Assembly: GCA_946122785.1 (NCBI GenBank)
Contig: CAMGYJ010000002.1
Location: forward strand, 20,310,492-20,374,491
Direction: 5' to 3'
DNA from: Linum tenue
Lineage: Eukaryota > Streptophyta > Magnoliopsida > Malpighiales > Linaceae
DNA length: 64,000 nucleotides
Shown: positions 42,253 through 54,275 of the stretch, in pieces
Layout of the letters: each line of letters starts with the position of its first letter
Numbering within the stretch: the first letter of the stretch is position 1
Notes under the pieces: generated by a model
Told to the model about the DNA's origin: nothing
Seen by the model: the letters and a program-made list of their open reading frames with translations, nothing else
Databases searched by the model: none
Translations under genes and position numbers: made by a program

Positions 42253-44373
42253 GCCTAAGTTCAAGTCCTTAAGCCTTCTTTCTTAAGGAGGATCTTAAAT
42301 TGTTGTGATTGGCTGATTTGAATTTAGGTAGTTAGTGAGGAGTTATTAGTTATTGAGGAGTTATTAGTTGTTAAGGATATGCTGGGAATTATGAATAATA
42401 TAAAATATGAATAATAAGCCTTCTTTCTCTCTCTCGACGTAACAAGATACTCTCCTCAACATGTACATCACCAGCCGTCTCCACCGCCGGGGATTCTTTG
42501 TCTATGTTTTCCGGTTGTCCATTCGTCAGCAGCATCCGGCCGTCTCCGCCGTCAGCGCCGTAGCTTCCTGTTCGCCGAAAACCTAAAACCAGTTTCCCTT
42601 TAGGCCGCGCTCTGTCCCCACTCCCCAGTGTTTCCCGGCGTTGCGGCGTCCCACATCAGCAGCTCACCGGCTTCCGCAGCCTGTTGCCCTGTTCCCCGTC
42701 GCACAAGCAGCAGCCTGATCGTGCAGCTTTCCGGCCCCGGTGTTCTTCTTCATCGCACGAGCAGGGGCAACCTATTCCTTTTTTCCCCTAGCGCTTCCCG
42801 GACGTGATTTCCGTTGGTCATCAATAAGTTTCTGGTCATTATCAACATATCAATAGGTTTCAGGTTATTATTAATAAGTTTCGGGTTTCATTCAATGGGT
42901 CATTATCAGGTTAATTTATTAACATTTTTGGGACAATTGTTAACAAGGTAACTTAATGTTATTAACGTATATGCAAGGTAGCATTAAACGTTCATTTGAT
43001 ATGTTATTAACAAAATACAAAAATAGTGTCACCTGTTCATATATATTGTTTTGGTTGTTTATACAATTATTATCAACGAGGTCTTATCATTTTTCAACGT
43101 AAAATTATAAAAAGTTAACAATGAACAATTATTTATTTCAATATTTTTATATCGTTATTAACAAATAAAAGTTACCGTTTTTACAATAATAAACCACATT
43201 ATCAACCCATATTATTGTACATTATTAACCGACCATGCAACTATTATTAGTTATATTATTGCAATTATTAACACACTTACATTCTTTAATAATATTGAAC
43301 AACGTTATGAAAACATCTTATTAACCGGTAATGTCAATATTTTCGATACTGTTATTAACAAATAAAAGGTACAGTTTTAACAATAATACACCACGTTATC
43401 AACCCATATTATTGGACATTATTAACCGATTGGGCGATTATTATCAATTGTATTATTTCAATTATTAACGCCATCGCTATGAAAACATGATCACCAGTAA
43501 AAATCAATTTTGTCATCCCTTGTTAACATTTCCAAACAACATTATTAAAATCATTATCAACCAAAATTATCCATCAACGTTTTAACACACTCAAGTTACA
43601 TTTTTTAATAAGATTAACATCATTATTAAAATATCTTATTACCCTACTAACCGGCCACGAGACAATTATTAATAATATTATTGAAAATATTAACTAGTAG
43701 TACAACGACATCACGAGTACATATCAACTTTTTTCCATCTCTTATCAACATTTCTATTTACGTTGTTAACATAAAAATAATATCAATGAAAAGCAATGCC
43801 AACGAGAACAATCAACCTTTCAACAATATATACAACCCAAACAACATAAAAAGCTCACACCAAACTCAAATGGAACTGCACGTTCCATGTTTGCGCCGTA
43901 TGGTCAACCAAAAGACGTCGTTCATGGCTGGATTATTGGGGTGGCTAGAATAAAGGATTCGTCGGGAAACTGGATGGCAGTGGACCACAAAAGCAGCTGG
44001 GGTGTCGGAGGAATTCACAGCAGTTGCGGCGGAGAGGATGGACTACGAACGAGGGAGTCACGGTCGGACTACGAACGAAGGAGTCACGGCCAGACGATGG
44101 ATCAGTTCCGTTGAAGATCGGCGAGGAGGACGGCGGTGGTGGGAAGTTTTAGGGTTGGGAGGAGAATTGTATTTTTTCAAAAATGGTTTTCGCCATTTTA
44201 ATTTTAATTAATAATATCATTAAATATTTTGTAGATTCCTCTCTTACCCTTTAACGTATTAGGTAGGTAGTTACCCAATGATTACTAATCATTCTCTCTC
44301 TCCTTCTCCTATTGGTTGAAAGGGGTTTAAGATATTTCTTAAAAAAGAGGTCTTAAGGACCTGATCTAACCCG
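42253..44373. mobile_element. second Pack-MULE-like element
   Basis: It is flanked by the 10-bp direct repeat GAACTATAGG (42243-42252, 44374-44383). The terminal regions are inverted and imperfect: GGGCCTAAGTTCAAGTCCTT at the left against CGGGTTAGATCAGGTCCTTA from the right, continuing with CTTAAG-rich words and ATCTTAAA. GC-rich gene-like segments (42470-42830 and 43860-44160) surround an AT-rich tandem-repeat block. The second GC-rich segment has an open frame (from 43887, GQPKDVVHGWIIGVARIKDS) and two 29-bp repeats (ACTACGAACGARGGAGTCAC, 44040-44097). No known domain is recognised. Confidence 0.65.
43153..43550 (+). repeat. approximately 198-bp tandem repeat, AT-rich
   Basis: The segment starting GTTATTAACAAATAAAAG at 43153 is repeated from 43351 with good similarity (ACCAC.TTATCAACCCATATT, then TATTATT.CAATTATTAAC), followed by a more diverged third partial unit. 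TTATTAAC words also extend upstream to 42830. Confidence 0.75.
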
Positions 44374-44383
44374 GAACTATAGG

Positions 44384-44996
44384 AGGCTATATTTGAAAAG
44401 TCAGTGCAAGAGCAAGGTTATTATGTAACTATGATTTAACCATTTCATATTGTTAAAACTGATTACCATTTGGGTCCGATACTCAATGTATTCCTGGTCC
44501 AACTGGATGATAGGTACGAGTATTTTCTTAAAACATTGTGTTTAAAGGAAGAGGGCGTACACTTGCTAATTTGTCCATAAGAAGGAGACTTTATATAATA
44601 CGACATCAACGTTTTCCCTTATTATGTTCTTATCCCGAATTCATATATTTCTTAATCTGAATATTCTACTCCTAACATCAAACTTGATTTCCACATTTAA
44701 GCAATTATCAGCTCACGCCTTTTCACACTATTCATTCCCATCTTCTTCGCTCATTAGGATTCCACCTAGCTGTTTCACGATTTTGTCAAAAGAAAATTAC
44801 TTCTATGGCAAGTTGAGTTGTGCGAGAAGCGTAAAGTCAATGCATATATACCAAAGAAATTCCTTCTGCTGAATGGTATTATTTGAATTTCCTTTAACAA
44901 CCTTCAGTTATAGTTCTAAAATGTGAATTGTTCACTAATATATTGACCTTGATTGATTTCAGGGTATCCAACTGTCAAATTCTATCATTTACTGCA
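44384..44996. other. intergenic DNA without recognised gene
   Basis: Only short unsupported open frames are present; an 82-residue frame at 44624 has no family resemblance. Confidence 0.4.
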
Positions 44997-45317
44997 AGAG
45001 AAATTTTACAATGCTATATAGTATTGGTGCTATAGGATTTTGCCTTTATGGTACAACTTAAAATTGTACATTTACGTTATGGTACAACTTCAGATTGTAA
45101 CTATACTTTTTGTACAAATTCTTTTATGATACAACTTTAACTTGTACCTTTATGTGATGGTACAACTTCAAGTTGTAAAGTTGTACCACAACATAATGGT
45201 ACAAATTGTTTTATGGTACAACCTAAACTTATACATTTAATATTATGGTACAACTTTAAGTTGTACATTAAAGCACCAATACTATATAGCATAGTAGAAG
45301 TGAACTCCCCTGCAAAA
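44997..45317. mobile_element. MITE, first copy of a tandem pair
   Basis: The terminal inverted repeats are ATGCTATATAGTATTGGTGC and its complement GCACCAATACTATATAGCAT. The interior has repeated hairpin words GGTACAACTT/AAGTTGTACC. A second copy starts exactly 321 bp later. Flanking TGCAA words occur at all three junctions. Confidence 0.75.
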
Positions 45318-45634
45318 AGAGAAATTTTACAATGCTACATAGTATTGGTGCTATAGGTTTTTGCCTTTATGGTACAACTTAAAATTGTACATTTATGTTA
45401 TGGTACAACTTTAGATTTTACCTATACTTTTTGTACATATTCTTTTATGGTACAACTTGAACTTGTACCTTTATGTGATGGTACAACTTCAAGTTGTAAA
45501 GTTGTACCATAACATAATGGTACAAATTGCTTTATGGTACAACCTAAACTTATACGTTTAATGTTATGGTACAACTTTGAATTGTACATTAAAGCACCAA
45601 TACTATATAGCATAGTAGAAGTGCTCCTGCAAAA
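45318..45634. mobile_element. MITE, second copy of the tandem pair
   Basis: This has the same termini and interior order as the preceding copy, with scattered substitutions. The pair is head-to-tail with no foreign DNA between, so a segmental tandem duplication is more likely than two insertions. Confidence 0.75.
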
Positions 45635-46140
45635 ATTGACATTTGTAAGATCACAACCATTTTTTGTATAATTTGGTTTAGAAAAATATATGACTATCGA
45701 CGGCCTTGTACACCGATAGTGCAATGCAATGCAAGGTAGTTTTCTTCTAGCTATGGTAGGAAGGAGTAGGACCCTGCCGCCCGCAAGTGGGAAAAGAAGA
45801 AGAAAACCATCAAAATGGCCGAAAGGTCAAAAGGAACGTAAAAGCGCGGCGCTCCTTTTCATGCCCACTGGACACTGGTTCTGTTCATTTGGCCGTTCTG
45901 GAAGAAATGAATTAGGAAACAGATAAACAAAAGACGCCATGCATAGTTAAGTCGATTAAAGACAAATTCACCCGCTGAAAATCAGAATCAATTACCCCAA
46001 TTGATTGATCCGAGTATATAGCCGAACCGAACCAACCAACCAACCGAGTCGGAAAACCGTTGCCCATGCCACGTTACTGCTTTTTCTCCCAAAAGCTGGC
46101 CACAACATAAAGGGAATACCTTCGTTTACAAGATGAGAAT

Positions 46141-46150
46141 ATATATAAAC
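46141..46150 (+). promoter_or_regulatory. probable TATA box of TORNADO1
   Basis: ATATATAAAC lies about 240 bp upstream of the ATG at 46389 in otherwise mixed sequence. Position and match suit a core promoter with transcription starting near 46175. This is an inference. Confidence 0.45.
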
Positions 46151-46388
46151 CTATTATCATCCCAAGACCAGTAGGCCACCACCATTGTTGATTTCTTGTC
46201 CAAATCCCAGACAGGAGTCCCGCAATCGAGGCCATTCCAACACCACCAGAAAAGAAAGGAAACAGAACAAACCTAGAAATGTGTCTTCGGGTTTGCTGTT
46301 GGAAAGAACACAGTTTTAGATCATGACAATGATGGTGGTTCGGGTTGTCCTTCCATTCTAAAGCCAACCCTGAGAGAAGAAGAGGGAA

Positions 46389-49300
46389 ATGGCATCAAAC
46401 AACAGCTTGGGGGATCTGCAATGGCTTCTGCAAGCTATCAAGTCCTCATCAGAAGAAGAAAGCCTCCAACTTCACAGCATTTCTTTCCACCTCTCTCACC
46501 CAACATCAGGCTGTTTCCAAGTGACACAGAATTCCCTCCATGTCAACATCTCCATAGATACCTTTCCTCTCTTCTCCGAGATTCTCTCACACCTCTCAAC
46601 CTCCAACAACAACATGCTGAAATCCTTAACAAACATGGAGTTCCATCGAGTCGAGTGGGGGCTAGAGCAACTGCTTCACCTCAAAACCCTACTCCAAAAC
46701 AGCTCAAGCTGCATTAGCCAACTCGTCTTTCGAAGGAACAGGTTCTCCACAGAATCCCTGAGCGAGCTATGCGAGATACTGAAGAGAAATTCTGTGATCA
46801 AAGAAGTAATGCTGGCCGAATCTCGAATCGGCCCTTCTGGTGCTACCCTTTTGGCCAATGCCCTCATGGTGAATGAAAGCTTGGAAGAGTTGCAGATATG
46901 GGAGGACTCAATTGGGTCAAGAGGAGCTGAGGAGCTCTCCAAAATGATTGAAGTCAACTCCACGCTTAAGCTGCTCACCATCTTTGACTCTCACTCCTTT
47001 ACAGCAACTCCATTGATCTCAGCAGTTTTGGGGAGGAATAGAGCCATGGAAATTCACATTTGGTGTGGGGGACAAAATGGGGAGAAGATCTCAAAGGTGG
47101 TGGAGTTTGCCAATGGTACCCTCAGGGTTTATAGTAAGCTGGATGTTTCAGGATCATGCAGAGTTGCTTGCTCATTGGGGTGGAATTCGACGGTGAGATC
47201 GTTGGACTTGACCGGGGTAAGGCTGAAATCGCGGTGGGGGAAAGAGTTCCGGTGGGTTTTGGAGCAGAATCGAAGCCTTAGGGAAGTGAGGCTGTCCAAG
47301 ACTTGTCTCAAGGACAAGGGAGTTCTGTATGTTGCAGCTGGGCTTTTCAAGAACCAGGCATTGGAAAGTTTGTATCTTGATGGGAATTGGTTCAGTGGGA
47401 TTGGAGTTGAGCATTTGTTGTGCCCTTTGACCAGATTCTCTGCCTTGCAACTTCAAGCCAACACTAGTCTCAAATTTGTAGCTTTTGGAGGAAGGAGGAC
47501 CAAAATTGGGAGAGATGGAGTTGCTGCAATCATCCAGATGCTGACAAGCAATGAGACCGTGACTAAGCTAGGCATATACGATGATGAGAGCTTGAGACCG
47601 GACGATATAGTGAGAATCTTCAGAAGCTTGGAGAGCAATGCGAGTTTGAGGTGCTTGTCTTTGCAAGGCTGCAAAGGAGTTCAAGGAGAGTTGGTGCTGA
47701 ATGCAATCATGGAGACATTGCAGGTCAACCCTTGGATTGAAGAGATTGATCTCTCAAGAACACCATTGCACAATTCGGGTAATGCTGATGGTGTTTATCA
47801 AAGGCTAAGCCAAAATGGGAAGAAGACTGAACCAGAAACGGAATCAGATGGAAACTTGCTCAAGGACATGCCACTAACCGAACCAAAGAGCTGTCGTGTT
47901 TTCTTGTGCGGGCAAGAATATGCAGGTGATCATCATATCATGAAAACCTCCCTTAAAAACTGACTGCATCTTTCTATAGAATTGGGGATGAAAATATTTC
48001 AACGTGGTTGTTTCATTTTTCTGGTGTGTAGGAAAGACCACCCTTTGCAATGCAGTGGCACAGAACTTGAGCTGCTCTTCTTCAAACTTAATTCCTTACA
48101 TGGACCACGTGAGGACCCTTGTGAACCCCGTTGAGCAAGCTGTGAGAACAAGTGGATTGAAGATAAAGACACTCAGAGATGAAGAAATCAAGATCTCGAT
48201 ATGGAACCTCGGTGGCCAGCACGAGTTTTACGCTTTGCATGACCTCATGTTCCCCGGTCATGGCAGTGCATCCTTGTTTATAATCATCACCAGCCTCTTC
48301 AGAAAACCCAGCAACCGAGAACCAAAGACACCAGGTGAGGTAGAAGAGGACCTGCAGTACTGGCTAAGGTTCATAGTTTCCAACTCAAGAAGAGCACTCC
48401 AGCAGTGCATACTTCCTAATGTCACCATAGTCCTTACACACTTTGACAAAATCAGTCAGCCATCTCAAAACATTCAGCTGATAGTCAATTCGATACAGCG
48501 AATAAGAGACAAGTTCCAAGGATTTGTGGAGTTCTATCCAAATGTGTTCACAGTTGATGCTAGGTCCTCGGCATCGGTCAACAAACTCACCCAGCATCTT
48601 CAAAAGACGAGCAAGACCATTCTCCAGAGAGTGCCAAGAACTTACCAGCTTTGCAATGATCTAACCCAGATTCTTTCAGATTGGAGGGCAGAGAACAGTA
48701 ACAAGCCAGCAATGAGGTGGAAAGAATTTGATGAGCTTTGCCAAGTGAAGGTACCTGGATTGAGAATTGGGTCAAGGCATGATAACAAGGAGAAGGTGGA
48801 AATGAGAAGGAAGGCTGTTGCTAGTTGCCTGCATCATATGGGGGAGGTGATTTACTTTGATCAGTTAGGATTCTTGATCCTAGATTGTGAGTGGTTCTGC
48901 TGTGAGGTACTCGGGCAACTCGTGAAACTAGATGTTAGGAAGAAGCCAAGCTCAATGGAGAATGGGTTCATCAGCAGAAGGGAACTTGAAAAGATTCTGA
49001 GAGGAACTTTACAAGGCCAGATAATTCCTGGGATGGGTTCTTCAAAGATACTTCAAACCTTGGAAGCTGGCGATTTGGTGAGAATGATGCTGAAACTTGA
49101 GCTGTGTTATGAACAAGACCCAGCAGATTCGAACTCTCCACTGCTGATTCCTTCCATTCTAGAGGAAAGCAGAGGAAAACCACAGAAGTGGCTGATCGTT
49201 AGCTCACCTGAGTGCCTCTATGTCGGGCGCCATCTAGAGTGTGATGATTCAAGCCACATGTTTCTTGCACCAGGATTCTTCGCACTTTTGCAGGCAATCA

Positions 49301-50783
49301 ATCTTCTAACTCTTTTACTTCAATTCCAAGTCTTGGTAATCTAAGAATCAAGCAGATCCATCATTTCTCACCTTCGAGTTATTTCACAAAACACATGCAG
49401 GTTCATCTTCATAACAGAATCATGGCATTAAGGAACCAATATGGAGGAGCAACTTATAGTCCTGAGAAGTCCCTCATCTCAATAAATATCAATGGCATCC
49501 ACATTAGAATTGAACTGGGAGGACAGCTTGGCTATTACATAGACATCCTTGCTTGTTCCACAAGAAACCTTACTGAGACTCTCAGACTCTTTCATCAGCT
49601 GATAATTCCAGCCATTCAGAGCCTTTGCAATGGCGTCACCTTGAACGAAAGCATCATAAGGCCTGACTGTGTGCAGAATCTTATCGCTCCAAGGTACAGG
49701 AAAACACAACATGTACCCATTCAGCAGCTGAAGCAAGCCCTCCTGTCAGTTCCTGCTGATGGAATGTATGATTATCAGCACACATGGGATCCTGTTTCAG
49801 ACTCCGGTCGTCTCATTTTACAATCAACCTTCAATTTGGCTCGGGATCTCTTATCTGATGATGACTTCAGGGAAGTGTTGCACAGTAGATACCACGACCT
49901 CTACAACCTTGCTGTGGAGCTGGATGTTCCACCCATAGATGCAGCAGCGGACCAAGGTAATAATGAAGTTTTTGATCAAATTGATCCAAGCTTTGCTGGA
50001 ATAGCCAGAGGGGTAGAACAAGTACTGCAGCGGCTCAAGATTATCGAACAAGAGATAAGGGACTTGAAGCAGGAGATTCAAGGGCTGAGATACTATGAAC
50101 ACAGACTGCTGATCGAGCTTCACCGCAAGGTCAACTACCTTGTGAACTACAACACCCAGATTGAAGAGAGGAAAGTACCAAACATGTTCTTCTTCGTCAG
50201 AACCGAGAACTACTCCAGAAGACTGATCACCAACATGATCGGTGGAATGAATGCTCTCCGGCTACACATGCTATGTGAATTCAGGCGGGAAATGCACGTT
50301 GTTGAAGATCAGATGGGCTGTGAGGTGATGCAGGTCGACAACAGGGCAGTGCAGTGTTTAGCTCCATACATGAAGAAGTTCATGAAGCTAGTAACTTTTG
50401 CATTGAAGATAGGAGCTCACCTTGCTGCTGGAATGGGAGAAATGATACCCGATTTGAGCAGAGAGGTTGCTCATTTGTCTGGGTCTTCTCTTGTGTCTGG
50501 AGCAGCTGGGGCAGTTGCTGTTGGAGCCCTAGGGGCTGCAGCCATGGGAAGGGCGGAAGGAATGAGGAACAGAAACTCAAGGGACATACAACAACAGGAA
50601 CTCAGAGCAGCACAACAATGGGTGGTTGATTTCTTAAGGGACCGTCAGTGTTCTTCAGGAAGGGACATTTCTGAGAAGTTTGGACTATGGAGGGTCAGGT
50701 ACAGGGATGACGGGCAGATTGCATGGGTTTGTAGAAGGCATATGATCACTAGAGCTAATGAAATAGTTGAAGCACCCATCTGA
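46389..50783 (+). CDS. TRN1: TORNADO1, plant LRR-ROC-COR (ROCO-type) protein
   Basis: Three exons, 46389-47925, 48032-49293 and 49401-50783, give about 1393 aa, close to Arabidopsis TRN1 (about 1380). Residues of about 90-480 are ribonuclease-inhibitor-type leucine-rich repeats (LEELQIWEDSIGSRGAEELS, LESLYLDGNWFSGIGVEHL). The ROC GTPase-like domain has its P-loop GQEYAGKT (508-515) split by intron 1, WNLGGQHEF as switch region and LTHFDK as base-recognition region. A COR domain follows (RRKAVASCLHHMGEVIYFD), then a long plant-specific C-terminus with a coiled segment (LKIIEQEIRDLKQEIQGL). TRN1 is required for leaf patterning, radial symmetry and auxin transport in Arabidopsis. Intron 1 is GT-AG, phase 1. 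Intron 2 (49294-49400) best fits a GC donor, because joining LLQ to VHLHNRIM matches the family. An in-frame GT donor 42 nt downstream is an alternative. Confidence 0.93.
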
Positions 50784-51576
50784 AGATTTTAAGCTTCTTA
50801 TGTTCCCTCTGTGTTATTAAAAATTATGTTCATTGATTTACAGCAGAGGTTTCCTGGAGCTTTACTGATTATAGTTGTTCCACTTTCAAAATCAAGAGCA
50901 CCCACATGTTCAAATCTGACAGTCATCTTTATTCTGTAAGATATAGATATTTTGCTGATGAATGATACCACCCAACTCTTTCCACTTTGATCCAGTATCC
51001 TAAGCTGATGGGTAAATAATCAGACCACAAAAGAGGAAATTTGTGCAAGACAGCTAAAAGCAAACATCATGAACATGCTTTGGCCTTGCTGACTTATGCT
51101 GCACCTCAAGTCACCATGTGACAGTGGGGCCATATCCATAACCATTTAATCAGTATAATTTGCATTCATCACTAGCATATAATTAGTTTGAAAACTTCAT
51201 TTCACCATAATTCAAAGGTTTGAAAATTAGCAGAACAGACAAATAGAACAGAAAGAAGAAGAAAAAACGACAGTTTGGAAAGGGAAATTTTGCATGTATA
51301 CAAACTGCAAACACAGCAGGAATAGAAACAAAGCTGAGAACCGCACCAGCATACAAGTCATAATTTCCCCGTCATCTCTAAACATCTCAACATGGACCCA
51401 AGGTAAGGGGGGAAAGAAACGAAAGGGAAGAAAAACAACACACACTACTACATCATGAATTATTACAGTTCATCACTATCAGTACTTAGTCTCTCCATGG
51501 GTGGAAGGGAAGTCTAACTGTTGTCACCTGTGCGTTTTCCCCCGAACTCTGAAACTAGCAGTAACTAAGAGAGAGC

Positions 51577-52863
51577 TCAGAAGAAAGCCCTGCTCCCATA
51601 AAACACTCGGGAACCTGTTTTAGTTGATGAGGGTGTTTTCTGCTGCTCGGAGTTAGAACTGCCTGAACTGGCTGGCCCGCTGTTATCGATGTCCAGTGGA
51701 AGCTTCATCTTTGCCAATGACTCGGTGAATTGCTGCATGCTCTTCATGTACATGTCAACTATGTCTTGCTGCACAACACCCTGCTCTGACTCCATTTTCA
51801 TAGTAACAACAGGCTTGGTAACTTCCTCCCTTGGAGTGCCAGCTGAGGAGTCAGTTTCCCCATTTGCAGCATCTATGCCCTTATCCTCTTTGCAAACCGA
51901 GTTGTGCTCTTCAGACTGAGTCTTAGAGTTGTCTGAGCTCACACCATTCGAAGGAGATGAGACGACTCCATTGGTTGTTGACACACTGCTTGGAGGAGAA
52001 TCAGGCTTATTAGTAGCTAGGGCAGAATCTACTCTAGCAGCTGAGAAGCTTTCCACTCCATTAGCAGTACATGTGGCTGTGCTGGTATGGCTGTCAGCAG
52101 CATCACAAGTGACCAAACTCTCAGAGGTTTCAGAGTCATCCAGATTGGTACATGGTGTCCCAAAATACTCAGAAACCATCATCTGGTTTTCATTTGCAAC
52201 GTTTGGATCTGGAAATTCAAGCTTGTCGAGTTCACATTCGAGTGATTCCTGTACCTCTGCATCCCGCATGATTCCATCAGCAGCAGGAATTGCCATTACA
52301 TCAGGGGTAGCTCCACTGTAAGAGAGTGAGAGTTGAACATATCCAGCAGGTGAATGGAAGAGATCAGTGGAAGAAAGAGAGAACTCTTTCTCCAACTTCC
52401 CATTCTTCATAACAACTTCGGACAAAGGCACCAAAGCAAATCCCAGCAACTGATCCTCAAGGTAGTTCCTCACCCGACTCATCATGAATATCTCGCACTT
52501 AAGGGAGCAGTCGACTGTCTTGACATTAATCCTCAGATTCTGGTTGAAAACCGGGTTCCTGCCACCACCATTGATGGTATTGGTAGAAACGGTGTTTTCA
52601 GGATCACTGGTGAGGCAAACCTTAGCATAAACATCTTGTTTGTGGTAGATGCATATGTTATGAATGTCCCTAGCCTGATGTACATAAACCTCAAGCATTC
52701 CGATGAAGTTGTCCTCCACGTGGCCATTAGTTGCCTTCCTGGTACCCTCCTCCTTGGTTATGCTGCTGACTGCACTCCTAACAGAATAGTCAGTTTTATG
52801 TTTCTCTGGCTCGGTAGTTACAGCATTCTTGAATGGTGAAACAACAGACTGTGGAGAATCCAT
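51577..52863 (-). CDS. C2-domain (Ca2+/lipid-binding) protein
   Basis: A single coding exon encodes 428 aa. A C2 domain covers about residues 52-165 (GMLEVYVHQARDIHNICIYH, KQDVYAKVCLTSDPE, NPVFNQNLRINV, EDQLLGFALVPLSEVV), followed by a Ser/Thr/acidic low-complexity stretch and a short C-terminal block (QQFTESLAKMKLPLD). Several acidic calcium ligands of classical C2 loops are missing, so membrane binding may be calcium-independent. From memory it corresponds to Arabidopsis At5g55530, neighbour of TORNADO1. It is convergent with TORNADO1, stops 793 bp apart. The transcript probably has a 972-bp 5'UTR intron (52889-53860: donor AAAAG|GTGGG, acceptor TTGCAG|GT on the minus strand). There is no signal peptide. 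Confidence 0.9.
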   Translation of the reverse strand: MDSPQSVVSPFKNAVTTEPEKHKTDYSVRSAVSSITKEEGTRKATNGHVEDNFIGMLEVYVHQARDIHNICIYHKQDVYAKVCLTSDPENTVSTNTINGGGRNPVFNQNLRINVKTVDCSLKCEIFMMSRVRNYLEDQLLGFALVPLSEVVMKNGKLEKEFSLSSTDLFHSPAGYVQLSLSYSGATPDVMAIPAADGIMRDAEVQESLECELDKLEFPDPNVANENQMMVSEYFGTPCTNLDDSETSESLVTCDAADSHTSTATCTANGVESFSAARVDSALATNKPDSPPSSVSTTNGVVSSPSNGVSSDNSKTQSEEHNSVCKEDKGIDAANGETDSSAGTPREEVTKPVVTMKMESEQGVVQQDIVDMYMKSMQQFTESLAKMKLPLDIDNSGPASSGSSNSEQQKTPSSTKTGSRVFYGSRAFF

Positions 52864-52888
52864 TAGCAGCCCTGGCTGAAGTTTAGAC

Positions 52889-53860
52889 CTGCAATATCAC
52901 ACAAAGCAAGTTCCATTCACACACAGAGAGAAGATAGCACAACTTAAAGGAAGTTGAAATTCCCATTACCATTTCAACAGTTCCAAAGATGAAAGGCTCT
53001 AGTTTATAACGGACTCAGTTCAACCATGAGACGCTCAAAAGCAAGAACAAGAACCAATACGAGCCTAAGATGCATACTCCAAGCCCTAATTTGTGCAGCA
53101 ACAGCGTACCAAATGAACAGAAGATGAATAACAAACTGAGATCTTTGTAAGCTAGGCGTCAAGAACAGATGGCAAAAGCAACCAAAAACCTCAAGGTTTC
53201 AAAAAGTTCAAACCCAAAACTCTGCATTTTAAGTCAACTGCCCCATATCTGAATGAACCCAGAGATCAAAGAACACTGTGAGTGGTCATACAACTCGGAA
53301 AAGGAAAGCGAGTTAAAAAGAGCACAAATTTCATAACTTCCTCAAACAACCCTACGGACAAACTCCCACACCCATGTTACGCTTAAACCTAAAAGAAAAG
53401 CAGAGCCCCTAGTCAGCAGTTCATATGACCGGATTCCAATGAAGTCGCCGACTTTGTAGCTCATAGGCCGGAATCCAAGGGAAGTAAAACAGGGGGAAAG
53501 CAGGGAACTTTGCAAACGGACAAAAGAAAAAAACCACCACAAAATCCGGCTCCAATTCCTCGACAATTGTCTGTCGGGAAACCAGGAGAATTCAAAAGAT
53601 ATTTACACAATTCATGCCCTAAAGCGACAAAATTTCCCAAGGTAAGAAGCTGAGGTCCATCAGAAGGAAATCCACAACAGAATTCACCTCAGAAACCTTC
53701 ACACGTAGAGAAAGCAAGGGCAAGGAAATGAACCTCGAGAACTCCAGAAACTAATCACAGCACACAACCGTCGAAATGAAAGCTTAAGCTGAAGAAATTA
53801 AACTGGAGGAGCAGTGGGGAAAAAAACCCAGGAAACAGGATATTGCTGAAGAGAGCCCAC
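52889..53860 (-). other. putative 5'UTR intron of the C2-domain gene
   Basis: A consensus acceptor (GATATTGCAG) ends 25 nt upstream of the ATG, and a donor (AAAAG|GTGGGC) lies at 53861/53860. No coding frame of interest lies between. The placement is inferred from signals only. Confidence 0.5.
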
Positions 53861-54261
53861 CTTTTGTCTTTCCACAAACAAAGTCAAAAAAGATACACAG
53901 TCGACGAGAAGCCCCGAGAACCAAAGCTGTGCTTGAATTAGATAGGAAGTATTAAAAAGGTTCAATCAACTCAGCCGCTGATGACCCAATTGGCCAATTC
54001 ACCAATCAAGGCCTCTGTTTCGTCTCTTTTGCCTCTCACTTTCCTCACCCTTTACTTTAATCCGTCCCCAGAGAAAAGGAAGCAAAAACAAGCAACAGTC
54101 TAGAAGGAGGAGAAGTGGCGAGAATGAGAGAGCAGAGCAGGAGAAGAACAAAGGAACAGTATCTACGGGATCATAAAACTTTGGAGGAAAAACAATCAAA
54201 GTTAGGTCTATAGTTATACTTGCTTTCTCTCTTTCTCTCTCGCTGGCGGTAGGAGTGTATT

Positions 54262-54275
54262 CCGTTTTCTTTATA
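54262..54275 (-). promoter_or_regulatory. probable TATA box of the C2-domain gene
   Basis: On the minus strand CTTGTATAAAGAAA precedes a GA-rich leader (GAGAGAAAGAGAGAAAG, about 54225-54243) typical of plant 5'UTRs. It lies about 400 nt upstream of the proposed 5'UTR donor. The 187-residue open frame at 53999-54562 falls in this leader/promoter and is not a gene. Confidence 0.4.

Noticed and set aside
45000..45630. CRISPR-like array of GGTACAACTT repeats
   Set aside because: A plant nuclear context, irregular spacing and MITE termini explain the repeats.
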